60,830 nt of DNA from CALCCV01 sp964388665 (GTDB taxonomy: Bacteria > Bdellovibrionota > Bdellovibrionia > Bdellovibrionales > Bdellovibrionaceae), in contig CAYMBJ010000018.1 of the NCBI GenBank assembly GCA_964388665.1, positions 1-60,830 of the forward strand, in the 5' to 3' direction. Within the stretch, counting starts at the first letter, position 1; each line of letters starts with the position of its first letter. Below are positions 7,846 through 16,090 of this stretch, piece after piece. The notes under the pieces are model-generated. The model saw only the letters and a program-made list of their open reading frames with translations. It made no database searches and had not been told where the DNA came from. The position numbers and the translations under genes are program-made.

Positions 7846-9006
7846 ATGGCATTGATTAAAATTAGAGAACTCAATATTGATATTCCCAAGGAAGCTAAAA
7901 TTCTCGCAGAAAAAATGCTAAAGGATTTAGAAAACTCCAAGCGACCTGTTTTGGAAGCCGTTAAATGTTCATTGGACAACTCCTTCTATAATCCAAAAGT
8001 GGGCTTTCTCACTCCTGGCGACAAGGTGGTGCGTACGGAGCTCAATGTGAGTTCTGTGCAAAAGTTGGCACGTGTGGTTTTTATTTTGGAAATATTGCTA
8101 AGGAATTTGGATATCGGCGCAGTCAACACCAAGAGAGAGCTGTACTATATGTGCAAGGGTCTTATCAAGGGGGACAACCGCTTTAAACCTCTAGATTTTG
8201 AAGACCAAATTGAGAGTGACGCTATCATTGATTTTATTGGCGATATGCTTCGAGTCTATCGTGAGGAGCTGAACTGTTATGCCAATGATCGCGGCGGTCA
8301 GTCTTACTCTCAGCAATTGGTGGTCACAGAGACGCTCATTGATGGCGAAAAGGCCGTTATTGATCTGTCCACACTAGGAACCTCGCCCTTTCAGCCAAAA
8401 AACAAACCGCAATCTTTAAAGCTAAAGGCAAAAAAGAAGATCGAATTTGCTCTGATCGTCGAATCAGAAGGTACCGCGAACACCTTGGTTAGCATGGGCA
8501 TGACCAAAAGAAACAACTGTATCATCATCGGTGCCGGAGGGGTTCCTTCAAATGCTGTGCGCGGTTGGTGCCGACTTATCTCTGAACAACTGGGCACACC
8601 ACTGTTCTTTTTTGGCGATCTGGATGCTTATACCATTCAAAATATCTACAGAACTCTAAAGGCTGGCTCTGCAGCATCCCTGATTCGCAATGCCGACTTT
8701 AGTGCGCCAGACGTGCACTTTTTGGGCGTACTGCCTGAAGACGTTAAAAAGTACGACCTTCCTCACTATAAGGTCAAAGAGTCTGACCCAAGCGAGGCTC
8801 GAGCACTCAAAAAAGCTAAGGATGCACTGGAAAATGATCCGTTTTTTGTCGACAAGAAAAATAAGCAGCTCTCAGATATTCTGCGCTGGTTGATGAAAGA
8901 AAAAATCCGTTGTGAGCAACAGTCCTTCTTTTCGATCGATCCTCGCGATCCGATTAAAACCGAGAAGGTGATCCTCGAAAAGATCCGCTCAAACGCTTGG
9001 ATCTAA
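7846..9006 (+). CDS. top6A: DNA topoisomerase VI subunit A (Spo11-like)
   Basis: DNA-cleaving subunit, 386 residues, the usual length. The winged-helix part holds KRELYY, in which Y101 is the expected nucleophile that joins the 5' end of DNA. The Toprim domain has the glutamate in IVESEGT (E206) and the DxD pair in FFFGDLDAY (D258, D260) for magnesium. A GAGG loop lies between them. Gene order B then A, 39 nt apart and on one strand, matches a two-gene operon. All catalytic residues are present, so the enzyme is predicted to be active. A GGAG-like ribosome-binding site (caggagatcgaa) precedes the ATG. Confidence 0.93.
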   Translation: MALIKIRELNIDIPKEAKILAEKMLKDLENSKRPVLEAVKCSLDNSFYNPKVGFLTPGDKVVRTELNVSSVQKLARVVFILEILLRNLDIGAVNTKRELYYMCKGLIKGDNRFKPLDFEDQIESDAIIDFIGDMLRVYREELNCYANDRGGQSYSQQLVVTETLIDGEKAVIDLSTLGTSPFQPKNKPQSLKLKAKKKIEFALIVESEGTANTLVSMGMTKRNNCIIIGAGGVPSNAVRGWCRLISEQLGTPLFFFGDLDAYTIQNIYRTLKAGSAASLIRNADFSAPDVHFLGVLPEDVKKYDLPHYKVKESDPSEARALKKAKDALENDPFFVDKKNKQLSDILRWLMKEKIRCEQQSFFSIDPRDPIKTEKVILEKIRSNAWI

Positions 9007-9039
9007 GGCGGTCGACAGTTACCTACCGGATAGGCGTGT

Positions 9040-9080
9040 ATTAACCTCAACTCGACAATAAATTTTGAGTTGAGGTTAAT
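9040..9080. terminator. 14-bp hairpin between convergent genes, sister of the 4053 hairpin
   Basis: 9040-9053 pairs with 9067-9080 around a 13-nt loop. It lies between the converging top6A and HEPN genes and includes the HEPN stop codon. It shares cctcaactcgacaataa with the hairpin at 4053-4100. A role as bidirectional terminator fits its position. Confidence 0.65.
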
Positions 9081-9474
9081 TACGAACTATTTTAACTGCC
9101 CAACTTAAAACTTTTTTCGCAACCTCAACAGCGGCGACAAGGTCTTCTTGGTCTAGCTCAAATGTTCCCTGTTCGTACCTTCTAATGGTCGCGTATTCCG
9201 TCAACTCATTGTATTCGGCAGAATCGCTGACCTGATAAGACTCAGGAATGCGATCCAATAAAATGTCTAAATTGTGGGTAAAGGGAACCGCAATTTCCAA
9301 ATGGCAGAGAACAGCTTTAACCGACTTTTCAACAACCTGCTGGGCATTGAAACAAACATTTTCTTTTCTACCCGTTTTTGCACTCAGCAACACCAAGGTC
9401 GTATCAAGATCTCCTTGTGCTATTTCAAGGAGCTCCTTTGCGTATTCCTTTTTAAACTTTTGCTCTTTGGTCAT
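9076..9474 (-). CDS. HEPN-domain protein of a HEPN/MNT toxin-antitoxin-like pair
   Basis: 132-residue all-helical protein resembling the HEPN (PF05168-like) fold: NAQQVVEKSVKAVL in helix 2, FTHNLDILLDRI in helix 3, and TIRRYEQG after it. HEPN proteins next to MNT nucleotidyltransferases act as RNase toxins or as their accessory parts. The RxxxxH RNase motif of the strongest toxins is not evident here, so catalytic activity is doubtful. The gene overlaps the 3' end of the MNT gene by 23 nt, showing tight coupling. Cytosolic. Confidence 0.8.
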   Translation of the reverse strand: MTKEQKFKKEYAKELLEIAQGDLDTTLVLLSAKTGRKENVCFNAQQVVEKSVKAVLCHLEIAVPFTHNLDILLDRIPESYQVSDSAEYNELTEYATIRRYEQGTFELDQEDLVAAVEVAKKVLSWAVKIVRN

Positions 9475-9820
9475 ACAGCACCCAGCCCTGATTTTTTATC
9501 TGCCAACATATGCCACCAATTTCCGCTTTTTTTTCATAGTCACTTTGAGAAAAAAACAATAGGTCAACTGGCAGATCTAAGAAGAGTTTTGAGGTCATGA
9601 TTCGCCGCTTTTGCATCCTAATGTCACCACCGTCGTAAAAAATAATCGCAAAATCGAAATCTGAAATTCTTTTGATCTTTCCATTAAATGCGCTACCAAA
9701 ACCAATAATCCTCTGTGGTTCACTTACAGAAAGGATCTCACCGACCACTCGATTCGAAATCTGTTCGAGCTGATCCGGACTGAGTTCAATTTTTTGAAGT
9801 TTTGCAGCGAGAAGTCCCAT
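9452..9820 (-). CDS. Minimal nucleotidyltransferase (MNT), partner of HEPN
   Basis: About 122 residues from the ATG at 9820; a TTG at 9832 would add four. It has the nucleotidyltransferase signature GFGSAFNGKIKRISDFDFAII, that is GS followed by DxD, then VDLLFF, where the third acidic residue is expected. MNT antitoxins of this type can AMPylate or otherwise block HEPN toxins. It is the first gene of the pair, transcribed away from the poly-G tract, and overlaps the HEPN gene by 23 nt. No Shine-Dalgarno is obvious at either start. Confidence 0.82.
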   Translation of the reverse strand: MGLLAAKLQKIELSPDQLEQISNRVVGEILSVSEPQRIIGFGSAFNGKIKRISDFDFAIIFYDGGDIRMQKRRIMTSKLFLDLPVDLLFFSQSDYEKKAEIGGICWQIKNQGWVLYDQRAKV

Positions 9821-9855
9821 ACTTTGCCACAATATAGAGAAAGTGTCATTTTTTC

Positions 9856-9885
9856 AATATGAATTGCAAGTCGATACCAGGTCAA
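9856..9885 (-). promoter_or_regulatory. Candidate promoter of the MNT-HEPN pair
   Basis: On the minus strand TTGACC (9885-9880) and CATATT (9861-9856) are 18 nt apart, with the start expected near 9849 and the MNT ATG at 9820. The -35 box is two bases from the poly-G/C tract. Prediction by eye only. Confidence 0.3.
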
Positions 9886-9887
9886 AT

Positions 9888-9908
9888 GGGGGGGGGGGGG
9901 GGGGGGGG
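9888..9908 (+). repeat. 21-base homopolymeric G tract between divergent genes
   Basis: An uninterrupted run of 21 G followed by a GC-only stretch (ccgcggggtcgggcccg), in an otherwise A/T-leaning intergenic region. It separates the MNT-HEPN pair from the J-domain gene. Long poly-G tracts in promoters are known slipped-strand phase-variation switches in other bacteria. Poly-G can also be an artefact of two-colour sequencing chemistry or an assembly join. Confidence 0.85.
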
Positions 9909-9934
9909 CCGCGGGGTCGGGCCCGTGGCGAAAT

Positions 9935-9963
9935 TTGCAAATCAAGGCAATTTGCAGTATACA
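9935..9963 (+). promoter_or_regulatory. Candidate promoter of the J-domain gene
   Basis: TTGCAA (9935-9940) and TATACA (9958-9963) are 17 nt apart, 26 nt downstream of the G tract and about 60 nt before the ATG at 10024. Read by eye; both boxes deviate from consensus. Confidence 0.3.
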
Positions 9964-10023
9964 CAATGAACCTAAAAGGCATCAACTTGCCGAATGACTT
10001 GCCTGCAGTGGGAGGTATCGAAA

Positions 10024-11559
10024 ATGGGAAAAAAATATCGCGCCTTGAAATTGGCCCTGAAGCTGGTTCCCGAAAGAGCATTGCAAGTCATTGACGACAC
10101 TAAGATTCGCAATGAAAAATTTAGCGCTGGTTTACATTGGCTTAAAAAAATTGATAGCCTGTCGGCAAAAATTGATAAGCTGAATACGGATGATCAACTC
10201 CTTTTCGACCAGTGGTACCAGCTGACATTTCGTAATGAACTTAAAAAGATGGAGGATCAGGCTCAGAAGATCCGCGAAATCTACGACCTACACAATCAAA
10301 TTGTTGCACTTTCACATATGGAAGACATTCCGATGTGGCAAGCCTACCAGCGAATCTCTCTGGAAAACGAACAGTACGAGAGCGCTTCTCCGGATCTTCG
10401 ACTAAAAATCGAAGAACTGAGGAAGGAACGAATGAGCTTTGCTCATGAAGAGGCTATGCGAGAGGCTGATTTTGAAGACCATTCGGATTTGCACGGTGCC
10501 TTTTCTGATGAAATTTTTGATGATGTCTTTGACGACCTCAATGACGATTCGACCAGGCAGCCGTTTGAACTAACTCCTGAAGATAAGGCCAACTTTGAGG
10601 AACTCAAATCTATGCCCAAGGATGCCATAAACAAAATTCTCTCGCATCCAGACATAGCCTGTGAGTATTTGTTCGAATTGGCAAAGTATTCAGGTCTTAC
10701 CGAAAATTATGACTTTTTTGTTAACATATGGAAAATAACTCCTAAGAATTCCAAATTGCGTTTTGAGAAGTTTTTTCAGAAACACTTTGGTGAGCCATTG
10801 CAGTTTATTTGGGACCACATTGCCGCAATCAAAGAATCTTCCGTTGATATGGACTCTGATTTTGAGTTCGAAGCTCAAGACGACAATCGCTCTAATGATG
10901 AGTTTGAGAATGCCGGCGCCTTTCAATTTGACAGACAAGCGCGAAAAAAAGCCTCCTCTGCATCTTTGACTACTAATGAAATGGTTCAGTTTAAATCTCT
11001 TTATAGATACTTGGTGCGTTTGCTGCATCCGGATAGCCACTCACAAGACATCGCCAATCGGCAGCGTAGCTGGTTGAATCTGGCTTGGGAAAAATTGCAG
11101 TTGCACTCGAAGGCAAAGGACATCAAATCTCTCGAAAAATTGAAGATAGTTACATTGCTGCAACTACAGAAGCTAAATGATTTGACACTTGACGAAATAG
11201 AGTCGGGAGTAAAACTCATCGCATCTGATTTTTTAGAGCTAGAAGCAAAGGCGCGACAACTTAAGAAGCTTCCCGCTTGGAATTTTTCTAAAAAGAAGAG
11301 TTATGCATCGCTAGAAAAGAAACTTCGACGTGAAATAGATGGCAGCCTTGAACACCAACAGGATGCTATCTTTGAAATCTCAAAATATCACGAATCATTG
11401 AAGAAATATGCGGATTACGAAGCCAATCGGCGCCAATCTAAATCTATCAGAAAATCCGCAAGAAAAAGTAAAAAAACAAAGCGGTCACAGGTGAAAATTA
11501 AAAAAGAGTCGCCTCGTGGTTCACAAAATCTTGATGATGATCAACTTAATTTTTGGTGA
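10024..11559 (+). CDS. J-domain-containing cytosolic protein of unknown function
   Basis: 511 residues from the ATG at 10024, chosen because GGGAGG lies eight bases upstream; an in-frame start at 9994 has no such site. The protein is highly charged and helical. An acidic segment (about 150-190) and a second (about 275-305) precede a DnaJ-like J domain, with YLVRLLHPDSHSQ giving HPD at 335-337. HPD is the residue triplet that stimulates DnaK-type Hsp70 ATPase. The C-terminus is strongly basic, ending in Lys/Arg/Ser repeats then DDDQLNFW. No zinc-finger or DnaJ client domain is seen, so it is not a DnaJ orthologue. It is divergent from the HEPN/MNT genes across the poly-G tract. Confidence 0.8.
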   Translation: MGKKYRALKLALKLVPERALQVIDDTKIRNEKFSAGLHWLKKIDSLSAKIDKLNTDDQLLFDQWYQLTFRNELKKMEDQAQKIREIYDLHNQIVALSHMEDIPMWQAYQRISLENEQYESASPDLRLKIEELRKERMSFAHEEAMREADFEDHSDLHGAFSDEIFDDVFDDLNDDSTRQPFELTPEDKANFEELKSMPKDAINKILSHPDIACEYLFELAKYSGLTENYDFFVNIWKITPKNSKLRFEKFFQKHFGEPLQFIWDHIAAIKESSVDMDSDFEFEAQDDNRSNDEFENAGAFQFDRQARKKASSASLTTNEMVQFKSLYRYLVRLLHPDSHSQDIANRQRSWLNLAWEKLQLHSKAKDIKSLEKLKIVTLLQLQKLNDLTLDEIESGVKLIASDFLELEAKARQLKKLPAWNFSKKKSYASLEKKLRREIDGSLEHQQDAIFEISKYHESLKKYADYEANRRQSKSIRKSARKSKKTKRSQVKIKKESPRGSQNLDDDQLNFW

Positions 11560-11569
11560 GGAGTGGTGC

Positions 11570-11586
11570 ACTAGTGCTTTGTCAGG
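11570..11586 (+). repeat. Solo copy of the repeat arm seen at 40-145
   Basis: actagtgctttgtcagg is identical to 39-55 and to the inverse of the right arm there. It lies between the converging ends of the J-domain gene and hemY. Sequence beyond this core diverges, so only a half-element is present. Confidence 0.7.
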
Positions 11587-11592
11587 AGCCAG

Positions 11593-12969
11593 CTAAATCA
11601 ACTTTAAGTATCTGCTCAAGGTGAGATTGTAGCTGTAAATTTGACTCAACCCAATTCCGGCCAAAAAATTACCGGTCATGTACACGGGCACCTGCGATCT
11701 TGCTTGAATTTGGAAAACTCTCCCAGCCAACCCCTGAGCGCTATCATTAAATTCTATAGCGCTTTCATTTTGAAAGTTTTCGAGAGCCTGATCGTAATGC
11801 GGAAGCGCCTTGGGCCAGCGGTTAACGAGCATCTCTTGCGGAGGATTTGTTCGTCCGATCAGCCTCAGCCTCTCAGCAACAATGAGATTTTGCAGTTCAG
11901 TTTGGGATTTTTGCAACACTTCAGGGTTGAGCGCGCCTCCCAAAATCCATGACTCATTGTAGGATTCACCGCGCCCAGCAAAGATATGCGAGTTGGCCAA
12001 CACTCCGAGGACTTGCAATTCTTGATCACGAGGCACCAACGCGCCAAAACCCGGCATCACCACCGTTTCGGCATCCCATGCCACATTGGCCTTTAACAAA
12101 CTCACCTGCTGGCACTGCTGCAAAAGATCCTTTTGCCGCCCCTCAGGCAACAGGCCGCAAAGATCTTTCGTCCCCACAGCCAACACAACGGCATCCGCCC
12201 GAAGCTTTTCTTTTTGCACCAATACATCTGACCAAGTGTCTATGGATGTCTCTAGATGCAGTGAAAAATTATTTTGAGAGCTGCTGGCAGCTTCTGCTCC
12301 GGCACCATTCTGTAAATGACGAATCAAAGTCGATAAAAAAGCACCCATGCCCTCCCGAGGAGAGAGGTGTCTACGCCGACTCTTTTTGGTTTTGGGTTTT
12401 TTTTTATCAGAACGTAAAAAGATGTGAGCAGTCACAAGATGGGCCTTCATTTTGCTGATGTCCCCCGCATGAATGCCCTGAAAAAAGGGCTCCACCAAAT
12501 ACTTCGTCGCGGCTTTGCCAAGCAGACGCTGACTCCACTCGGCAACAGTGTCAGAAGTGCGCGGTCGAAGGCCGGTTCTGGCAAACAGTTTCGTCATTAG
12601 AAGTCGCAACACAAACGAAATGGTCTCCATCCGTCCTAGGGGAAAGCGCCTTAGCTTTTCGCGAAAAATATACTTTTTCTTAGCGGTGGGCAGCTCCTGC
12701 TCAAGCACAACACCAATGTCCTGGCAAAGATCCATGAGTTCAGGTGTCATAAAGAAGCCATTGGCGGCCGATTCGCTCAGTTGCCGCTCGGTTCGAGTGG
12801 TTTGAATAAGGCCGCCCCAGGTCTTTGCCGCTTCGACAACACTGACCGAAATTCCCTGCTTTCGCAACGTATAGGCCAATGTTAAACCCGAAAATCCGGC
12901 GCCTACAATCAGCACTCTCATTGATTTCTGTGAGGATTTATCATTATCTGGCACGAACTCATCATCCAT
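11593..12969 (-). CDS. hemY: Protoporphyrinogen oxidase (FAD type)
   Basis: Oxidises protoporphyrinogen IX to protoporphyrin IX, the penultimate heme step. 458 residues. Near the N-terminus VLIVGAGFSGLTLAYTL is a dinucleotide-binding Rossmann motif, with the acidic end of strand two in VVEAAKTWGG. A family-typical LVEPFFQGIHAGD segment is found at about 155-170, and a C-terminal GNFLAGIGLSQ motif closes the FAD site. It is the last gene of the heme operon, 17 nt after hemN. The first ATG, with GAGG just upstream, is preferred to the methionine 17 codons later. The flavoprotein type uses oxygen in most characterised members. Confidence 0.88.
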   Translation of the reverse strand: MDDEFVPDNDKSSQKSMRVLIVGAGFSGLTLAYTLRKQGISVSVVEAAKTWGGLIQTTRTERQLSESAANGFFMTPELMDLCQDIGVVLEQELPTAKKKYIFREKLRRFPLGRMETISFVLRLLMTKLFARTGLRPRTSDTVAEWSQRLLGKAATKYLVEPFFQGIHAGDISKMKAHLVTAHIFLRSDKKKPKTKKSRRRHLSPREGMGAFLSTLIRHLQNGAGAEAASSSQNNFSLHLETSIDTWSDVLVQKEKLRADAVVLAVGTKDLCGLLPEGRQKDLLQQCQQVSLLKANVAWDAETVVMPGFGALVPRDQELQVLGVLANSHIFAGRGESYNESWILGGALNPEVLQKSQTELQNLIVAERLRLIGRTNPPQEMLVNRWPKALPHYDQALENFQNESAIEFNDSAQGLAGRVFQIQARSQVPVYMTGNFLAGIGLSQIYSYNLTLSRYLKLI

Positions 12970-12986
12970 CGCAGCCTCTGTCTCAC

Positions 12987-14357
12987 CTATATGGCTTGAG
13001 AAAAAATGCGCGTGTGCGGTTGATGTCGGCGCAGGCGCAAATCAAAAAATACACAAACATTGCGCAAAAAGGCTTTGCCCTTTTCAGTCACTTGCAATTT
13101 TTCGGCAGAGATTCTCACCAAACCATCCGACTCCATTTCGGCCAAGAAGTTACGCCCTTCCTCGTACTCGGCAGCGCTTGTCCACTGCGTTTCAAGCTGG
13201 GTCATAAGTTGCAATATCTGCTCACGCTTCTGCCGATCCTCAGCCGTGTGAACATGGCCGCGAAGTGTGGGTATCTCGCCCATTTCAATACGCTTTCGAT
13301 AACCGACAAATGACAAATTGCCCTGCTTCAATGATTCCAAAGACTTTTCGTTTTGATGAAAAGAAAACGGTGTTTCAGAAATGGAGCTCACCCCCAAGCC
13401 CAAAAGCAAATCCGTGCGCATCTCTGTGTAACCCATAAAGTTGCGATGCAAAGACTTGTTGAGACTTGCCAGTCCAAGGCTGTCAGTTTTCTTTGCAAAG
13501 TGATCCATGCCAATTTCAATGTAGTCATTCTTTAAAAACAACTCGCGGGCCAACTCGTAGAGGGCGCGCTTTTCTTCGCCAACCGGAAGATCCTCATCTT
13601 TAAACAATCTCTGAGCAGGCTTGATCCAGGGAACCTTTGCAAAGCTGTACAACGCAATTCGCTCAGGTGCCAACTCCAAAGTCCGCTCAATTGTTTTCGT
13701 AAATGACTGAGGGGTTTGCGCTGGCAATCCATAGATGAGATCAAAGTTGATCGAGGTGAAGGACAGTTCACGAGCCCAGATTACGCTGGCCTCAGTTTGC
13801 TCGAAAGTTTGATTTCTGTTGATCAACCGTTGCACCTGTGGATCAAAGTCTTGCACCCCCAAGCTCACTCGCGAAAATTTATAGTCGCGCAAAACCTGCA
13901 GATGATCTTTTCTTGTCCTTCGCGGATCAATCTCGATCGAACCATCAAAGTGTGGCGCTAAGCTGACATTTTTATAGAGATTCTCCAAATAGCTTGCAAG
14001 CACTTCAGGCGCCACAAAGGTCGGAGTGCCGCCGCCAAAGTGAATTTGTTGCAGTGGTTTTTTTCGGAGCAGTGGCAACTCTGCAAGATACAACTGCCAC
14101 TCCTTTTCAAGCAAATCCATATAAGGCGACTCTAGCTTATGATCTTTTGTAATGATCGTGTTGCACCCACAAAAGGTGCAGAGTGTTTCACAAAATGGAA
14201 CATGCAAGTACATTGACCACTTGGAGCTCTCCACTTCGAGCGTCTCCGTCCAATGAGTCAGCCACTGCTCTCTTGTGGGAGCCTTATCCCAAAAGGGAAC
14301 TGTCGGATAGCTTGTATATCTCGGCGCTGGAATATCATATTTCGCAATCAAGCTCAT
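12987..14357 (-). CDS. hemN: Oxygen-independent coproporphyrinogen III oxidase
   Basis: Radical-SAM enzyme that decarboxylates coproporphyrinogen III to protoporphyrinogen IX. 456 residues, full length. PFCETLCTFCGCN holds the cluster cysteines C56, C60 and C63, followed by HFGGGTPT, the SAM-binding GGTP motif. R-NFMGYTE near the end of the core is the HemN-specific signature that separates it from HemW. The C-terminal HemN domain is complete. The ATG overlaps the hemE stop (ATGA) and has GGGAGG seven bases upstream. No hemF is present in this window, so this step is anaerobic-type here. Confidence 0.95.
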   Translation of the reverse strand: MSLIAKYDIPAPRYTSYPTVPFWDKAPTREQWLTHWTETLEVESSKWSMYLHVPFCETLCTFCGCNTIITKDHKLESPYMDLLEKEWQLYLAELPLLRKKPLQQIHFGGGTPTFVAPEVLASYLENLYKNVSLAPHFDGSIEIDPRRTRKDHLQVLRDYKFSRVSLGVQDFDPQVQRLINRNQTFEQTEASVIWARELSFTSINFDLIYGLPAQTPQSFTKTIERTLELAPERIALYSFAKVPWIKPAQRLFKDEDLPVGEEKRALYELARELFLKNDYIEIGMDHFAKKTDSLGLASLNKSLHRNFMGYTEMRTDLLLGLGVSSISETPFSFHQNEKSLESLKQGNLSFVGYRKRIEMGEIPTLRGHVHTAEDRQKREQILQLMTQLETQWTSAAEYEEGRNFLAEMESDGLVRISAEKLQVTEKGKAFLRNVCVFFDLRLRRHQPHTRIFSQAI

Positions 14358-15376
14358 TTAAAGGCCTCCCTCACATACTCAACAAAATACTTTACGTTTT
14401 CCTCTTTGGCGGTGGGTAGAACTCCATGACCAAGGGCACACACCCAACCCTTTCGCTCCAAAGGGGACATCCCGAGAAAGCGTTCAAGGTAAAGCTGAAA
14501 CTCTTTCTTGAAAGTTTCATGATCTGCTCCCAAAAGGGCTTGGTCAAAGTTGCCCTGAGCAAAACCTGAATACTCATCAGCGAAGACGGATCCTAAATTC
14601 CAACGATGATCAAAACCGAAGCCCGCCCAATCTGATCTCTTCATCGCGCGTGAAAAGAACCCGGGTTGCGTTCCTTTAGAATAGTACCCCAATTTACCAG
14701 GAAAGGTTTTGGCCAACTCCATCAAGTAGGGTTCTAAATACTTTTGATAATGCATTTGACTCAGCTCTCCTGCAGCTGTGTCAAAGACCATGACGACTTC
14801 TGCTCCCCCTTTCAACTGCAGGTCAATATTGAGCTTGAGGAGTGGCAAGAGCGTGGTACAAAATTTTTGATAGAGTTCAAACTGAGATTTTGCCGTCACC
14901 AGATTTCCGGCATGTCCATTTTCGGTCGCATAGACATAAAGAGTCCAAAGCCCACCAACAAAACCAATTAAAGATTTCTCATTAGGCAGCTCCTTGCGAA
15001 TCAACTGCAATGCTTCTTTTTGAAAGTTCAAAGCTGGCAAAGCCTTTTCCGCAGAGGGCAAATCTTTGATATTCTCACTTGTGAGTTCCTTCGCTAGCTT
15101 TGGACCATTGTCACCATATGAAAGCTGCAGACCTAATGCATCCAAAGGATAGAGCAAGTCACTAAAGAGGATCGCCACGTCAAAGTCAAAATCCTGTATG
15201 GGGCCGAGGGTCACCTGACAGGCCAACGTCGGCGTACGGCAGAGTTTGTCAAAATCATTTTGTTTACGCAGCGCTTGATAATGACTGTGGTACCTACCAG
15301 CTTGGCGCATCAGCCATATTGGTGGAACCTGTTGGGGAACTTTTTTCTGGGCATTGATAAATTTTTGATTTGCCAT
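14354..15376 (-). CDS. hemE: Uroporphyrinogen decarboxylase
   Basis: Removes four acetate carboxyls of uroporphyrinogen III to give coproporphyrinogen III in the cytosol. 340 residues. The N-terminal IWLMRQAGRYHSHY motif carries the conserved arginines that hold the substrate. A catalytic aspartate lies in the VAILFSDLLYPLDALG segment, followed by GFVGGLWTLYVYATE. The C-terminal ALGHGVLPTAKEENVKYFVEYV signature is complete. The start has GAGAGG eight nt upstream, three bases after the response regulator stop. Member of the heme operon. Confidence 0.95.
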   Translation of the reverse strand: MANQKFINAQKKVPQQVPPIWLMRQAGRYHSHYQALRKQNDFDKLCRTPTLACQVTLGPIQDFDFDVAILFSDLLYPLDALGLQLSYGDNGPKLAKELTSENIKDLPSAEKALPALNFQKEALQLIRKELPNEKSLIGFVGGLWTLYVYATENGHAGNLVTAKSQFELYQKFCTTLLPLLKLNIDLQLKGGAEVVMVFDTAAGELSQMHYQKYLEPYLMELAKTFPGKLGYYSKGTQPGFFSRAMKRSDWAGFGFDHRWNLGSVFADEYSGFAQGNFDQALLGADHETFKKEFQLYLERFLGMSPLERKGWVCALGHGVLPTAKEENVKYFVEYVREAFK

Positions 15377-15379
15377 GAT

Positions 15380-16090
15380 TCAATCCTCTCGTTTTCCTTC
15401 AAACCATTGATAGCCGATTCCGCGCACAGTTCTAATCATAGAATCTCCATGAGGGCCCAATATTTGTCGCACCTTCAAAATGAGATTATCCACTGATCTG
15501 GTATTGGCTTCTTTTGCCTCACCCCATAGGGTCGTCATTATCATATCTCGAGAAACAGGCTCGGGGCTACTTTCAATCAGCAGTTTCAATATTTTCAATT
15601 CAGTTGCCGAGGGAAACACATGCTCACCACTTTGGTTCACTAAAAAGCCCTCGCTCAAATGGACTTTGATCCCATGGACTTCTTTGATTTGTGGTAAGGC
15701 ATGTTCTTTGAGAACATGCTGGATGCGAATCAAAAGCTCTTTAAGATGAAAGGGCTTGGGAATGAACTCTGCCGCACCCTTTTCGTAACTCTTGAGCCGC
15801 GTTTCTGGATCATTTTGCGCCGTTAAAAACAAAATAGGTAGGTCCGCTTGTGGTCCTAGAATTTCGGCAATGTCTAGACCTGAGCCATCAGGTAAACCAA
15901 TATCAAGAATGAATAGGTCAAAGCTACCTCGATGAGGTGGACTGGCTCTACTGGTGATCGCCGCTTTTGCCGTAGCCACGGAGCGGAACCAACTCACAGC
16001 AAATCCCTCTTCCTGCAATCGCTCATCGAGCGTTTTTCCCAGAGAAAGATCGTCCTCAAGGAGTAAAATTTGATACTTCTTGGCTTTCAT
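15380..16090 (-). CDS. OmpR-family response regulator in the heme operon
   Basis: 236 residues. Receiver domain (about 5-120) has the acidic pair in LLEDD, phosphoacceptor D63 in FILDIGLPDG, the threonine in FLTAQ and the lysine in PKPF. A winged-helix DNA-binding domain (about 135-232) follows, with SRDMIMTTLWG and RSVDNLILKVRQIL and the wing VRGIGYQW. It is translated from a start that overlaps the kinase stop by 4 nt. Its embedding among heme genes suggests it controls heme supply or responds to a heme-related cue; this is inference. Confidence 0.92.
   Translation of the reverse strand: MKAKKYQILLLEDDLSLGKTLDERLQEEGFAVSWFRSVATAKAAITSRASPPHRGSFDLFILDIGLPDGSGLDIAEILGPQADLPILFLTAQNDPETRLKSYEKGAAEFIPKPFHLKELLIRIQHVLKEHALPQIKEVHGIKVHLSEGFLVNQSGEHVFPSATELKILKLLIESSPEPVSRDMIMTTLWGEAKEANTRSVDNLILKVRQILGPHGDSMIRTVRGIGYQWFEGKRED

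Noticed and set aside
9843..10094. 83-aa frame crossing the poly-G tract
   Set aside because: Glycine run is only the translated G tract; overlaps the well-supported J-domain start.
40..11586. Composite transposon bounded by the shared 17-base repeat
   Set aside because: The interval holds housekeeping genes (bolA, grxD) and no transposase; the repeats look dispersed, not flanking.
11949..12458. 169-aa plus-strand frame
   Set aside because: Antisense to hemY and rich in low-complexity residues; no ribosome-binding site or recognisable motif.
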